A stretch of 64,000 bases of DNA from an uncultured Croceitalea sp. (GTDB taxonomy: Bacteria; Bacteroidota; Bacteroidia; Flavobacteriales; Flavobacteriaceae). The notes under the pieces are model-generated. The model had not been told where the DNA came from. It did not search any database and worked only from the letters and a program-made list of their open reading frames with translations. This document shows, one piece after another, positions 32,007 to 41,913 of the stretch. The position numbers were made by a program, and so were the translations under genes. The stretch is taken from positions 18,289-82,288 of the forward strand of contig CANLXH010000005.1 in NCBI GenBank assembly GCA_947495075.1, written 5' to 3'. How positions within the stretch are numbered: the stretch's first letter is position 1; each line of letters opens with the position of its first letter.

Positions 32007-33426
32007 AAAAAATATAGGATTACTACTATTATTAACATTTGCAGTCACTTTTGCCCAAGAAGAGCAGAATGTTGATGCTGAAGAGATGATCGACAACGAT
32101 GTTAGTGAAGTGAAAAAGGATACTACTACTGTTACCAAAAGAATGAAATTGGATGGTATTGCAGCAGTAATAGGAGATTATGTAATTCTAGATTCTGATA
32201 TTGAAAAGACTCTGGTAGATTTAAGAAACCAAGGAGCTTCTACAGAAGACGTCACACATTGTCAATTGTTAGGAAAACTAATGGAAGATCGTTTATATGC
32301 ACACCAGGCAGTACAGGATAGTTTGTTAGTGTCTGATGATCAAGTTAATGCAACTAGCGACAGGCAAATTCAACAATTGGTGCAGCAGGTTGGTTCTATG
32401 GAAAAAGTATTAAAATTCTATAAGAAGCCAGATATCGAAAGTTTTAGAGCTGAACTTTTTGAAATAAATAAGTTGCGCATTCTTTCTGAAAAAATGCAAA
32501 CGGAGATTACAAAAGAGATAGAAGTTACTCCGGAAGAAGTGAGACAGTTTTTTTATAAAATTCCAGAAGAAGAACGTCCAATATTTGGAGCAGAGTTAGA
32601 GATAGCACAAATTGTAAAACAACCAAAAGCACCGGAAGAAGAAGTACAAAAAATAATTGATAGACTTGAACGTATTAAACAGGATGTAGAAGAGAATGGT
32701 TCAAGTTTTAGAATAAAAGCCGTTTTAAATACTAGAGATGAGCCTTCTAGAGCTAATGGTGGTTTTTATACAGTTACGCGTTCTACACCATTTGTAAAAG
32801 AATTTAAAGATGTAGCCTTTAGTTTAAGGGAGGGTGAAATTTCAGATCCTTTTGAAACGCAATATGGATATCATATTATTTTAGTAGAGAAAATTCGTGG
32901 TAGAGAAGTAGACTTAAGGCATATCTTAATGATTCCTGAAATTCCAGATAGTGCCATGAAAGAAGCTGCAAAAGAATTGGATGAGATTAGAGATCAATTA
33001 TTAGAAGGAAAATACACTTTCGCAGAGGCAGCTCAGAATTTTTCTGATGAGAAAGAAACTAGAAATGATGGTGGAGTTCTAAGAAACCCAATAGACTTTG
33101 GTTCACGGTTTGAGCTAACAAAAATGGATCCTGCACTTTACAACCAGATTAGAGATTTAAAGGATAACGAAATTTCTAAACCCCTTAGAGAAGATGACCC
33201 AAGAGGTGGAGCACCAAAATTTAAAATCATGAAAATTACGAATAGGTATGATGAGCATAAAGCAGATTTTGCTAAAGATTACCTTAAGATTCAAGAATTG
33301 GCACTACGCGAAAAACAATATAAAGCAATTAAAGAGTGGATGGATGAACATATAGAAGATACGTATATTCATGTAGATGTAGACAATAGAGGTTGTGATT
33401 TTACCAATAACTGGGTAAAACAATAA
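31993..33426 (+). CDS. SurA-like periplasmic peptidylprolyl isomerase
   Basis: 477 residues. Signal peptide MEKIRKNIGLLLLLTFAVTF with cleavage after FAQ. A SurA-type N-terminal domain (~50-185, with KLDGIAAVIGDYVILDSDIE) precedes two parvulin domains: ~195-300 (FGAELEIAQIVKQ, NGGFYTVTRS, FETQYGYHIILVEKI) and ~305-420 (VDLRHILMIPEIPDS, NDGGVLRNPID). It chaperones outer-membrane protein precursors. The ATG at 31993 gives a clean signal peptide; it overlaps the upstream stop by 14 bp. moxR follows after 5 bp. Confidence 0.9.
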   Translation: MEKIRKNIGLLLLLTFAVTFAQEEQNVDAEEMIDNDVSEVKKDTTTVTKRMKLDGIAAVIGDYVILDSDIEKTLVDLRNQGASTEDVTHCQLLGKLMEDRLYAHQAVQDSLLVSDDQVNATSDRQIQQLVQQVGSMEKVLKFYKKPDIESFRAELFEINKLRILSEKMQTEITKEIEVTPEEVRQFFYKIPEEERPIFGAELEIAQIVKQPKAPEEEVQKIIDRLERIKQDVEENGSSFRIKAVLNTRDEPSRANGGFYTVTRSTPFVKEFKDVAFSLREGEISDPFETQYGYHIILVEKIRGREVDLRHILMIPEIPDSAMKEAAKELDEIRDQLLEGKYTFAEAAQNFSDEKETRNDGGVLRNPIDFGSRFELTKMDPALYNQIRDLKDNEISKPLREDDPRGGAPKFKIMKITNRYDEHKADFAKDYLKIQELALREKQYKAIKEWMDEHIEDTYIHVDVDNRGCDFTNNWVKQ

Positions 33427-33431
33427 AATAC

Positions 33432-34385
33432 ATGTCAGACGTTACTGCGATTAAAAATTTGGTTGAAAAACACCATGCTTTAAAAAAAGAAATTTCCAAA
33501 GTAATAGTAGGTCAAGACGAGGTAGTTGACCAAATATTATTATCCATTTACACAGGAGGGCATTCTTTATTGATTGGAGTTCCTGGCTTAGCCAAGACTT
33601 TAATGGTAAATACAATTGCTCAAACTTTGGGATTAAACTTTAAACGTATTCAGTTCACACCTGATTTAATGCCTAGCGACATATTAGGAAGCGAGGTTTT
33701 AGACCAAGACCGAAATTTTAAATTTATAAAAGGTCCTGTATTTGCTAATATAATATTAGCAGATGAGATTAATAGAACACCTCCTAAAACGCAAGCAGCA
33801 CTTTTAGAAGCAATGCAAGAAAGAGCTGTAACCATAGCAGGTCAACAGCATAAATTAGATTTGCCTTACTTTGTATTAGCTACTCAGAATCCTATAGAAC
33901 AAGAAGGTACTTATCCACTGCCAGAAGCTCAGTTAGATCGTTTTATGTTCGCAATTAAGCTTACTTACCCATCTATTGAAGAGGAAATTAACATTGTAAA
34001 ATCTACTACTACAGATAATTCTGTAATATTGAATACCCTTTTTAGTGCAGATGCCATTAATGAAGTTCAGCGTTTAGTAAGACGTATTCCTGTCCCAGAT
34101 AATGTCGTTGAATACACAGTACGTTTAGTTAATAAAACTAGGCCTAATGTTGAAGGAGCTACTGAATATGTAAAAAATTATATCGATTGGGGTGCTGGAC
34201 CAAGAGCATCACAAAATTTAGTCTTGGCAGCAAAAGCAAATGCAGCTATAAATGGTAAGTTTTCACCAGATATAGAAGACGTTAAAGCAGTAGCAATAGG
34301 CATCTTAAGACATCGTATTCTTAAAAACTATAAGGCCGAGGCCGAGGGAATATCAGAAGAAACTATTATTGAAAGCCTCCTGTAA
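33432..34385 (+). CDS. MoxR-family AAA+ ATPase
   Basis: 317 residues. Walker A is LLIGVPGLAKTLMVNTIA (~48-65), Walker B IILADEINRTPPKTQAALLE (~108-127), sensor 1 FVLATQNPIEQEGTYPLPEA, and the AAA lid follows (~190-317). MoxR proteins act as chaperone-like ATPases, usually with DUF58/von Willebrand partners; none lie here. Co-transcribed with the two PPIases, an arrangement common in Flavobacteriaceae that hints at an envelope-assembly role. Confidence 0.94.
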   Translation: MSDVTAIKNLVEKHHALKKEISKVIVGQDEVVDQILLSIYTGGHSLLIGVPGLAKTLMVNTIAQTLGLNFKRIQFTPDLMPSDILGSEVLDQDRNFKFIKGPVFANIILADEINRTPPKTQAALLEAMQERAVTIAGQQHKLDLPYFVLATQNPIEQEGTYPLPEAQLDRFMFAIKLTYPSIEEEINIVKSTTTDNSVILNTLFSADAINEVQRLVRRIPVPDNVVEYTVRLVNKTRPNVEGATEYVKNYIDWGAGPRASQNLVLAAKANAAINGKFSPDIEDVKAVAIGILRHRILKNYKAEAEGISEETIIESLL

Positions 34386-34518
34386 TTATTAGAAAAATAA
34401 AAGTATACATTACTTTTTTTCTATTTCCTAAATTTTGTTGAATACAGATTCAAAAGTTTTATACCCCACTTCTATTTCGTAATTTTAACAACTATAATAT
34501 TCAAAACTACATAGCAGA

Positions 34519-36789
34519 ATGGCGTTTGACATTGATATGATTAAAAAAGTCTATGCTACCATGGGAGAAAGGGTAGACATAGCAAGAAAATTGGTTGGAA
34601 AACCTTTGACTTTAGCAGAAAAAATATTGTATTCACATCTCTGGGATGGAAACCCTAATAAGGTTTTTACAAGAGGAAAAGATTATGTTGATTTTGCTCC
34701 CGATCGTATTGCTTGCCAAGATGCAACTGCACAGATGGCTTTATTGCAATTTATGCAAGCGGGAAAACCAAAAGTAGCTGTTCCAACAACGGTACATTGT
34801 GATCACTTAATACAAGCTAAAAACGGTGCCGCTGCTGATTTAAAATCGGCTAATACCACCAGTGCTGAGGTTTTTGATTTTTTAGAATCCGTATCAAATA
34901 AGTATGGTATAGGCTTTTGGAAGCCTGGAGCAGGAATAATTCATCAGGTGGTACTTGAAAATTATGCTTTTCCAGGTGGAATGATGATAGGAACAGATTC
35001 ACATACAGTAAATGCTGGTGGTCTTGGAATGGTTGCTATTGGAGTAGGGGGTGCAGATGCTGTGGATGTAATGGCAGGAATGGCTTGGGAACTTAAATTC
35101 CCCAAATTAATAGGAGTAAAGTTAACTGGAACTATCTCTGGTTGGACCGCACCTAAAGATGTTATCTTAAAAGTTGCGGAAATTCTTACCGTTAAAGGAG
35201 GGACAGGAGCAATTGTAGAATATTTTGGACCTGGTGCAAAAGCATTGTCATGTACAGGAAAAGGAACTATTTGTAATATGGGTGCAGAAATAGGGGCTAC
35301 AACTTCTACTTTTGGATATGACGAATCTATGGAGCGCTATCTACGTGCTACAGATAGAGCAGATGTTGCAGATGCCGCTAATACTGTAAAAGAACATCTT
35401 ACAGCAGATGATGAAGTATATGCTAATCCAGAACAATATTTTGATCAGGTAATAGAGATTAACCTTTCTGAACTTGGACCATTGTTGAATGGCCCCTTTA
35501 CGCCGGACCTTTCCACAGAAGTAGGTACGTCAATGACAGAAAAAGCCACAGAGAATGACTGGCCCATTCAAGTAGAATGGGGGCTTATAGGTTCGTGTAC
35601 TAACTCATCTTATGAGGATTTGTCGCGAGCCTCGTCTATTGCACAACAAGCAATAAATAAAGGATTAAAAATGAAAGCTGAGCTTGGTATTAACCCTGGT
35701 TCAGAACAGGTAAGATTCACAGCCGACCGTGATGGAATTTTAGGAATTTTTGAAGAGCTAGACGCAAAAATATTTACTAATGCTTGTGGACCTTGTATAG
35801 GGCAATGGGCAAGATATAGCGACCCAAAAAATGCTCCTAAGAATAGTATTGTTCACTCTTTTAATAGAAACTTTGCTAAGAGAGCGGATGGTAACCCCAA
35901 TACGCATGCTTTTGTTGCCTCACCAGAGCTTACAGCTGCAATTGCGGTAGCAGGAAGATTAGATTTTAACCCGATAACAGATACACTTGTTAATGAAAAT
36001 GGAGAAGAGGTAAAATTTGATGAGCCAACAGGTTGGGAATTGCCACCAAAAGGTTTTGAAGTTGAAGATGCGGGATTTATACCACCGATGGCAGATGGTA
36101 GTGGGGTACAAGTTGTTGTTTCACCAAGCTCTGAAAGATTACAATTACTAGAACCATTTACCCCAATACAGTCCAATAGTTTACAAGGCGTTAAACTATT
36201 GATTAAGGCGTTCGGTAAGTGTACTACGGATCATATTTCTATGGCTGGTCCATGGTTACGTTTTAGAGGACATCTAGATAATATTGCAAATAATACACTC
36301 ATTGGAGCAGTAAATGCTTACAATAAGAAAACCAATTTTGTAAAAAACCAATTAACAGGTGAGTATGGTTCTGTTCCAGATACGCAGAGAGCATATAAAG
36401 CTAAAGGTATCAAATCTATAGTTGTAGGTGATCACAATTACGGTGAAGGTTCTTCAAGGGAGCATGCAGCCATGCAGCCAAGACATCTTGGAGTTGCTGC
36501 AGTTTTAGTAAAGTCTTTTGCTCGTATTCACGAAACAAACCTTAAAAAGCAAGGAATGTTAGGATTAACATTCGCAAATGAAAATGATTATGATTTAATT
36601 CAAGAAGATGATACTTTTAATTTTGTCGATATTTCTGAATTTGCAGCAGATAAACCTTTAACTATAGAAGTTGTTCATAGTGATGGTAGTACAGATTCTA
36701 TTATCACCAATCATACGTACAATGATGCTCAAATTAATTGGTTTAAAGAAGGTTCTGCCTTAAATGTAATTAAGAAAGAGAACGTTTAG
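34519..36789 (+). CDS. acn: Aconitate hydratase (mitochondrial/Bacteroidota type)
   Basis: 756 residues. Aconitase isomerises citrate to isocitrate in the TCA cycle with a 4Fe-4S cluster. Landmarks: [18 protein letters not shown] (~93-110), [20 protein letters not shown] (~155-174), the first cluster Cys in [17 protein letters not shown] (~357), the other two in [10 protein letters not shown] (~420), and the swivel-domain [18 protein letters not shown] (~637-654). The domain order and length match the mitochondrial-like form rather than AcnB. Single gene with a strong terminator. Confidence 0.96.
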   Translation: MAFDIDMIKKVYATMGERVDIARKLVGKPLTLAEKILYSHLWDGNPNKVFTRGKDYVDFAPDRIACQDATAQMALLQFMQAGKPKVAVPTTVHCDHLIQAKNGAAADLKSANTTSAEVFDFLESVSNKYGIGFWKPGAGIIHQVVLENYAFPGGMMIGTDSHTVNAGGLGMVAIGVGGADAVDVMAGMAWELKFPKLIGVKLTGTISGWTAPKDVILKVAEILTVKGGTGAIVEYFGPGAKALSCTGKGTICNMGAEIGATTSTFGYDESMERYLRATDRADVADAANTVKEHLTADDEVYANPEQYFDQVIEINLSELGPLLNGPFTPDLSTEVGTSMTEKATENDWPIQVEWGLIGSCTNSSYEDLSRASSIAQQAINKGLKMKAELGINPGSEQVRFTADRDGILGIFEELDAKIFTNACGPCIGQWARYSDPKNAPKNSIVHSFNRNFAKRADGNPNTHAFVASPELTAAIAVAGRLDFNPITDTLVNENGEEVKFDEPTGWELPPKGFEVEDAGFIPPMADGSGVQVVVSPSSERLQLLEPFTPIQSNSLQGVKLLIKAFGKCTTDHISMAGPWLRFRGHLDNIANNTLIGAVNAYNKKTNFVKNQLTGEYGSVPDTQRAYKAKGIKSIVVGDHNYGEGSSREHAAMQPRHLGVAAVLVKSFARIHETNLKKQGMLGLTFANENDYDLIQEDDTFNFVDISEFAADKPLTIEVVHSDGSTDSIITNHTYNDAQINWFKEGSALNVIKKENV

Positions 36790-36802
36790 TTAAAATGACT
36801 TT

Positions 36803-36840
36803 AAAAACTCCTGAATTTTTTTCAGGAGTTTTTCTTTTTT
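36803..36840 (+). terminator. Terminator of the aconitase gene
   Basis: AAAAACTCCTGAA (36803-36815), a T5 loop, TTCAGGAGTTTTT (36821-36833), then CTTTTTT. Perfect 13-bp stem. Confidence 0.88.
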
Positions 36841-36861
36841 AAAAAAATACCCTCCTAATTA

Positions 36862-37425
36862 ATGAAAAATAGAAAAAAGACGATTCTAAATGTTATTGTT
36901 ATTCTTTTTATACTTTCTTTCTTTGTTACACCATTAGGTCACTATGGGAAGATTTTTTTGAATCAGATTTTTTCGTTTTCACCATCAATAGTTCCAGAAG
37001 CAGATAGGAAAAAAATTACTGACTACTCATGGCGATTAAAGGATGCGGAATGGAATTTTTTCAACTTTGAAAAATCAAAAGGGAAAGTAGTTTTTATTAA
37101 TTTTTGGGCTTCATGGAGATTGCCATCTGAAGCGGAGTTGAAAGGTATTCAGAAATTGTATGATGATTATAAAGGTCAGGTAGATTTCTATATTATTACC
37201 AATGAGAATAGGCCTCCAGTTGAAGAGTTTATGGAAAAGAACAGTTTTCATTTTCCTGTTACTTATTTAATAATTGGTGATAAATCATCAGTTAAACCAC
37301 CAGGAAAACCACCTTATTCGTATTTAATTGATAAAGAAGGTAACATTGTTATTGATAAAGAAGGTATCGCAGATTGGAATACTAGTAAGGTTCGTAATAT
37401 CCTAGACGACTTATTGTCAAAATAA
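36862..37425 (+). CDS. TlpA-like thioredoxin-fold protein lacking the redox cysteines
   Basis: 187 residues. An N-terminal membrane anchor (ILNVIVILFILSFFVTPLGH) is followed by a TlpA/ResA-type domain. The usual WCxxC motif reads WASWRLPSEAEL: both cysteines are replaced (Arg and Ser). The region before the cis-proline loop survives (KPPYSYLIDKEGN), as does the C-terminal NTSKVRNILDDLL. The partner gene 5 bp downstream has an intact CPPC. A duplicated copy that lost redox chemistry, perhaps a binding or regulatory partner, is the simplest reading. Confidence 0.82.
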   Translation: MKNRKKTILNVIVILFILSFFVTPLGHYGKIFLNQIFSFSPSIVPEADRKKITDYSWRLKDAEWNFFNFEKSKGKVVFINFWASWRLPSEAELKGIQKLYDDYKGQVDFYIITNENRPPVEEFMEKNSFHFPVTYLIIGDKSSVKPPGKPPYSYLIDKEGNIVIDKEGIADWNTSKVRNILDDLLSK

Positions 37426-37430
37426 CTTGA

Positions 37431-37994
37431 ATGAACTTTAAAAAAGGACAAGTTTCAGATATTATCTGGATAGTATTAATTCTATTGTTCTTATTTACTC
37501 CTATTGGTTTTCATGCTAGAGTTCAATTAATGCGACTTTTTTCTTTCGCACCAAATATTGAAAATCAAGAATCTTACGAGAAGCTATCGAATCTTAATTG
37601 GGAACTTACCAGTCTCGATGGAGAAGAGTATAATTTAATTACATCAGAAAATAATGTAATAGTAATTAATTATTGGGCTACTTGGTGCCCGCCATGCGTT
37701 GCAGAAATGCCAAGCCTAATGGCCTTACATGATGATTATGGAAGTAAAGTGAAATTTATTTTCCTTGCTAAGGACGATAAGGAGAAAGTAAAATCTTATT
37801 TAGCGAAGAATAATTACGAAATACCTGTTTTGTTTGAAAAAACAAAATCTCCAAAAGGGCTTGAATCTTCTAGCTTACCTACCACATACATTTTAGATAA
37901 GAGAGGAAATATAATTTTAAAAGAAATTGGTGCAGCCGATTGGAATTCTAAAAAGGTCAGAGAATTATTAGATAATTTACTTTTAGAATCTTAA
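37431..37994 (+). CDS. TlpA/ResA-family membrane-anchored thiol-disulfide oxidoreductase
   Basis: 187 residues, the same length and layout as the upstream paralogue. The anchor is DIIWIVLILLFLFTPIGFHA; the redoxin domain has the active site YWATWCPPCVAEMPSL (~78-93) and the cis-Pro loop SSLPTTYILDKRGN. It probably acts on periplasmic cysteines, for instance in cytochrome c maturation. Tandem duplicate of 36862-37425; the two form an operon. Convergent with crtZ, with no gap between the stops. Confidence 0.9.
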   Translation: MNFKKGQVSDIIWIVLILLFLFTPIGFHARVQLMRLFSFAPNIENQESYEKLSNLNWELTSLDGEEYNLITSENNVIVINYWATWCPPCVAEMPSLMALHDDYGSKVKFIFLAKDDKEKVKSYLAKNNYEIPVLFEKTKSPKGLESSSLPTTYILDKRGNIILKEIGAADWNSKKVRELLDNLLLES

Positions 37995-38444
37995 CTACTT
38001 TTTAAAGTATTTAAAGGGTACTACTAACATTCCAAAACATTCGCCATCTTTTTTCCCCAAATGTTTATGATGGATTTTATGAGCTCTCCTAACGCCTTTT
38101 GCATACCAATTATTAGCATTTCTAAATATTTTAAATCTCTGATGAATAAAAATATCATGTACCATAAAGTAGGCAATACCGTAAGCAAGGATCCCCAAAC
38201 CTAATGGCCAACCATACCAAAACGTGGTTTCTGCACCTAGGTAAAAACAAACCATGCTTACAATAGCATAGAAAATAAAAAAAGCATCATTTCTTTCAAA
38301 CCAGGAATCATGGTCTTTTTTATGATGGTCTTGGTGAAGGCTCCATAAAAAACCATGCATGACATACTTATGAGTAAACCATGCCATAAATTCCATTATC
38401 GAAAAGGTACCTATGAATATAACGATTCCAATAAATATTTTCAT
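37995..38444 (-). CDS. crtZ: Beta-carotene hydroxylase (CrtZ type)
   Basis: 149 residues with about four membrane helices and the di-iron histidine motifs of the fatty-acid-hydroxylase superfamily: WFTHKYVMHG, HQDHHKKDH, HDIFIHQRF and RAHKIHHKHLGK. It hydroxylates beta-carotene rings at C3/C3' towards zeaxanthin. Last gene of the crtI-crtB-crtZ operon, 1 bp after crtB. Lycopene cyclase (crtY), needed between CrtI and CrtZ, is not in the window. Confidence 0.92.
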   Translation of the reverse strand: MKIFIGIVIFIGTFSIMEFMAWFTHKYVMHGFLWSLHQDHHKKDHDSWFERNDAFFIFYAIVSMVCFYLGAETTFWYGWPLGLGILAYGIAYFMVHDIFIHQRFKIFRNANNWYAKGVRRAHKIHHKHLGKKDGECFGMLVVPFKYFKK

Positions 38445-38445
38445 T

Positions 38446-39285
38446 TTAAACTAATTGTAATTTATAGTTAACGTAAGATTTTGCTAAGAGTCCAAATTTC
38501 TGATAATTTGGCACTCTAATTCTAGTATTTTTAATTTCAAGTGGTGGTGTTTTCTGTAATTTTTGCAATAGCTTATTGTAATATTTATATGCAGTGTATA
38601 CACCAAATTTAGCTTCAGCAGGTAATTTTATAATACCAGAATAGGCTAATTGAAAGTCGGCCTTAATTTCATCAACTATCCGTTTTTTAGAAGTTTCATC
38701 AAGTTCTAATAAGTTCGTATTTGGAAAATAAGAACGTTCTAGTAGCTCATAATCTGCTTTTAAATCACGAAGGAAGTTTACTTTTTGGAACGCAGAACCA
38801 AGTGCCATTGCCGATTCTTTAAGGTTTTCATATTCTTTTTCATCTCCATCAACAAAAACACAAAGGCACATTAATCCAACAACATCAGCAGAACCATAAA
38901 TATATTCTTTGTACTCTGTGGTAGTCTTGTATTCCTTCTTTTTAAGGTCCATGCGCATACTTTTCATAAAAGATGCTACTAGGTGATAAGGAATACTATA
39001 TTTATGATAAGTATGTTGAAATGAGTTGAGAATGGGGTTTAAACTTATTTTATTCTTTAATGCTTTTTCTAACTCTTGTTCAAAATCATTAAAAAGAACC
39101 TCTTTATTATATTCATGGAAGGTGTCTACTATTTCATCTGCAAACCGTACAAAACCATAAATATTATATATGTCACCTCTTATAGAAGTAGCCAACATTT
39201 TTGTTGCTAATGCAAAAGATGTACTGTAAGATTCTGTCACTAGCTTACTACAATCATAAGATACCTTGTCAAAAATACTTTTCAT
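38446..39285 (-). CDS. crtB: Phytoene synthase
   Basis: 279 residues. CrtB joins two geranylgeranyl diphosphates to phytoene. The two Asp-rich substrate motifs are visible: FVRFADEIVDTFHE (~45-58) and VNFLRDLKADYELLERSYFP (~168-187). The starting STSFALATKMLATSIRGDIY is typical of the squalene/phytoene synthase family. Start 5 bp after the crtI stop; co-transcribed. Confidence 0.94.
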   Translation of the reverse strand: MKSIFDKVSYDCSKLVTESYSTSFALATKMLATSIRGDIYNIYGFVRFADEIVDTFHEYNKEVLFNDFEQELEKALKNKISLNPILNSFQHTYHKYSIPYHLVASFMKSMRMDLKKKEYKTTTEYKEYIYGSADVVGLMCLCVFVDGDEKEYENLKESAMALGSAFQKVNFLRDLKADYELLERSYFPNTNLLELDETSKKRIVDEIKADFQLAYSGIIKLPAEAKFGVYTAYKYYNKLLQKLQKTPPLEIKNTRIRVPNYQKFGLLAKSYVNYKLQLV

Positions 39286-39290
39286 TTTAT

Positions 39291-40745
39291 CTAGTGTTTG
39301 TTGATAATTAAATCTGCAACTAACTTTCCAGATATAAGTGCGGGAGGTACGCCTGGACCTGGTACAGTAAGTTGACCCGTAAAGAATAAATTCTTTACTT
39401 TTTTACTCTTTAGATTTGGTCTTAAAAAAGCTGTTTGCGTTAACGTATTTGCCATTCCATATGCGTTACCTTTATATGAGTTGTATTCTTCTATAAAGTC
39501 CTTTACACAAAAGCTTTCCTTAAATATAATGTTATTTTTTACGTCTTGCTGCGTGCGTTTTTCAAATCTATTAATGATAATATTGAAATATTGCATTCTT
39601 AAAACAGGTGTGTCTTCTAAGTCTGGGGCTATTGGAATAAGGAAAAACCCTGTTTCACAACCATTTGGAGCCATGCTATTATCTGATACAGACGGAAAGT
39701 TTGCGTAAAATAATGGACTAGTAGGCCATTGTGGATTGTCATAAATTTCTTGTGCGTGTTTTTCAAAATTGGTATCAAAAAACAAATTATGGTGATTTAT
39801 ATTCTTTAATTTTTTATCAAAACCAACATAGAATAACAATGAAGAAGGTGCGTAAGTCTTATTATTCCAATATTTCTCAGAATATTGTCTAAATTCTTTA
39901 TCTAATAAAGTCTCTGAATGATGATAATCTGCACCACTAATTACTTTGTCTACTCTAAAGGTTTTTCCATTCGATATAACACCCGAAGCTTTACCATTAG
40001 TAACTAAAATCTTTTCAATAGGGCTGTCTGTATTTATTTTAACCCCCAGTTCCTCTGCTAAGCTCCCCATAGCTTTTATTACTTGGTACATACCACCTCT
40101 AGGATGCCAGGTACCTAGACCAAAGTCTGCAAAATTCATAAAACTGTAAAAGGAAGGTGTTTTATTTGGTTTCGCTCCTAAAAAGAGAACTGGAAATTCT
40201 AAGGTCGAAATTAGTTTTGGATTCTTAAATCGTTTTCTAACTTCTTGACTAATTGATTTAAAGAATTGGTCTACGCGTAAAATGGTTTCCTTAGTTACGA
40301 GCTCTAAAGGTGATAATCCCGGTTTAAGAACAATTTTATTAATGGCAATGTCATAATTGGTTTGTGCCTTTTTAATAAAATTTTTTAAGTGGCTGGCACT
40401 TCCGGGCTCAATTCGCTCAAATTCTAGACAAATTTTTTCCATACAGTCTCCAATTGTGATAGTATCATCTGCAAAGAAAATTTTGTAAGCTGGGTCTAAC
40501 TTTTCTAGTTTGTAATAATCAGATGGCTTTTTTCCAAAAGCACTAAAAAAATTTTCAAAAATATCTGGCATCCAATACCAGCTAGGCCCCATATCAAATG
40601 TAAAGCCATCTTTTATTAGTTGTCTAGCTCTACCACCAATAGTATGGTTTTTTTCAAAAATTGAAACATCATATCCTTCTTTTGCTAAATGGCAAGCAGC
40701 TGAAAGTGAAGAAAAACCAGAACCGATTATTGCTATTTCTTTCAT
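39291..40745 (-). CDS. crtI: Phytoene desaturase
   Basis: 484 residues. The FAD-binding Rossmann motif is at the N-terminus (IAIIGSGFSSLSAACHLAKE, ~4-23, with the acidic end IFEKN) and the C-terminal bacterial phytoene desaturase signature is FFTGQLTVPGPGVPPALISG (~454-473). It converts phytoene to lycopene in four desaturations. First structural gene behind the MerR regulator (19-bp gap). Confidence 0.94.
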   Translation of the reverse strand: MKEIAIIGSGFSSLSAACHLAKEGYDVSIFEKNHTIGGRARQLIKDGFTFDMGPSWYWMPDIFENFFSAFGKKPSDYYKLEKLDPAYKIFFADDTITIGDCMEKICLEFERIEPGSASHLKNFIKKAQTNYDIAINKIVLKPGLSPLELVTKETILRVDQFFKSISQEVRKRFKNPKLISTLEFPVLFLGAKPNKTPSFYSFMNFADFGLGTWHPRGGMYQVIKAMGSLAEELGVKINTDSPIEKILVTNGKASGVISNGKTFRVDKVISGADYHHSETLLDKEFRQYSEKYWNNKTYAPSSLLFYVGFDKKLKNINHHNLFFDTNFEKHAQEIYDNPQWPTSPLFYANFPSVSDNSMAPNGCETGFFLIPIAPDLEDTPVLRMQYFNIIINRFEKRTQQDVKNNIIFKESFCVKDFIEEYNSYKGNAYGMANTLTQTAFLRPNLKSKKVKNLFFTGQLTVPGPGVPPALISGKLVADLIINKH

Positions 40746-40764
40746 TTATTTATAAGAACAGGAC

Positions 40765-41664
40765 TTAGATAGAACTTATTAAACGTTCAATAGAACTAAA
40801 AGTTTTAATATATCCAGGGAGTGTTTTCTGTGATAAATGTTGAATTTGGTGTCCAAGTATCCACAATTTAGAGTTGCTCGTATTTCTTAAATTACCCGAA
40901 AACTCTGCAATATATTTTTCAATACCTTCCTTACTTGGGGAAACAGTAAAATAGGATATAAAATGTAAATTTTCATAGTATTTTAATAAATCCACAAGAC
41001 TATCAATAGGCATACTTTGACCTAGATATATAGATTTATACCCTCTCAGAACTATTTCATAATTTAAGTAAAGTAGTCCTAATTCATGAATTTCATTTTC
41101 AGGTAAAAATAAAGCAAAGACTTTATCTTTTTTAGTAGGTTCGATAATCTGAATCTTTTCTGTATGAATAAAGATTTTTTGTTTAATCAAATGGGTTATA
41201 AAATGTTCATGAGAAGGACTAATCGTATCTGTTTGCCATAATAAACCAAGTTCATTCAATAGTGGTATAAATACCTCATTAAATATTTCTCTGAAAGAAC
41301 GTTCGCTTAAAAGGCTATTATACGTATTAAAAAATAAATTTTGATCAAAATTTATCATTGCCAACTTAAAAGCATTTATTGCATGACTTTTCTCACTATT
41401 TTTTGCAACTATTTCTCTAACGATTACCGGTATTTCACTTTCTGGAATTCTAGAGATTTTTGATATTTTGTAACCGTTATTGTACAATAGCGTTATGTTT
41501 AGAAGCTTTTGTAGACTTTTTAAACTATATGTTCTAATATTGGTCGATGTACGTTCGGGATTTAATAAATTATAACGCTTTTCCCAAATACGTATGGTAT
41601 GTGCTTTTATACCAGAAAGATTTTCTAAATTTCGAATACTAAAATGCTTTTTAACGTTGTTCAT
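40765..41664 (-). CDS. MerR-family regulator with CarH/LitR-like B12-binding domain
   Basis: 299 residues. The MerR helix-turn-helix is at ~8-75 (FSIRNLENLSGIKAHTIRIW, EKRYNLLNPERTSTNIRTYS). The C-terminal part matches CarH/LitR light regulators: the Wx9EH motif (WQTDTISPSHEH) in the helical cap, and IHELGLLYL with the (D/E)xHxxG cobalamin-ligand His in the Rossmann domain. CarH-type proteins bind adenosylcobalamin, repress carotenoid genes in the dark and let go in light. The ATG at 41664 follows a complete promoter. That it controls crtI-crtB-crtZ and itself is inferred from operon position. Confidence 0.87.
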   Translation of the reverse strand: MNNVKKHFSIRNLENLSGIKAHTIRIWEKRYNLLNPERTSTNIRTYSLKSLQKLLNITLLYNNGYKISKISRIPESEIPVIVREIVAKNSEKSHAINAFKLAMINFDQNLFFNTYNSLLSERSFREIFNEVFIPLLNELGLLWQTDTISPSHEHFITHLIKQKIFIHTEKIQIIEPTKKDKVFALFLPENEIHELGLLYLNYEIVLRGYKSIYLGQSMPIDSLVDLLKYYENLHFISYFTVSPSKEGIEKYIAEFSGNLRNTSNSKLWILGHQIQHLSQKTLPGYIKTFSSIERLISSI

Positions 41665-41685
41665 TATTTCTGCGTAATCGTTAAA

Positions 41686-41718
41686 CAAATTTACGATTTA
41701 TACAATGCGAACTTCAAA
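41686..41718 (-). promoter_or_regulatory. Promoter of the merR-crtI-crtB-crtZ operon
   Basis: On the minus strand TTTG (41718-41715), 21 bases, then TAAATTTG (41693-41686), 22 bp before the ATG. It is the only promoter seen for the carotenoid cluster. Confidence 0.6.
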
Positions 41719-41797
41719 AAGTGTAGTTAAATTTTATGAATCAGTATAATATCTAAAGTTTAGTAGTAATTATTACTTCTAGAAACCTTTAAAAGTA

Positions 41798-41825
41798 AAA
41801 ACCCTATGGAGATACATAGGGTTTT
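41798..41825 (-). terminator. Terminator of tRNA-Leu
   Basis: AAAACCCTATG, GAGATA loop, CATAGGGTTTT, directly 3' of the tRNA on the minus strand. Confidence 0.8.
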
Positions 41826-41829
41826 TGAG

Positions 41830-41913
41830 TGCCCACGACTGGAGTCGAACCAGCACGTCCTTGCGAACACTACCCCCTCAAGGTAGCGTGTCTACCAATT
41901 CCACCACGTGGGC
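41830..41913 (-). tRNA. tRNA-Leu (GAG)
   Basis: The minus strand folds into a class II tRNA: acceptor GCCCACG/CGTGGGC with discriminator A, anticodon stem CTACC/GGTAG with loop TTGAGGG (anticodon GAG), a long variable arm, and T-loop TTCGACT. CCA is not encoded. A promoter lies upstream at 41930-41958. Confidence 0.95.
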
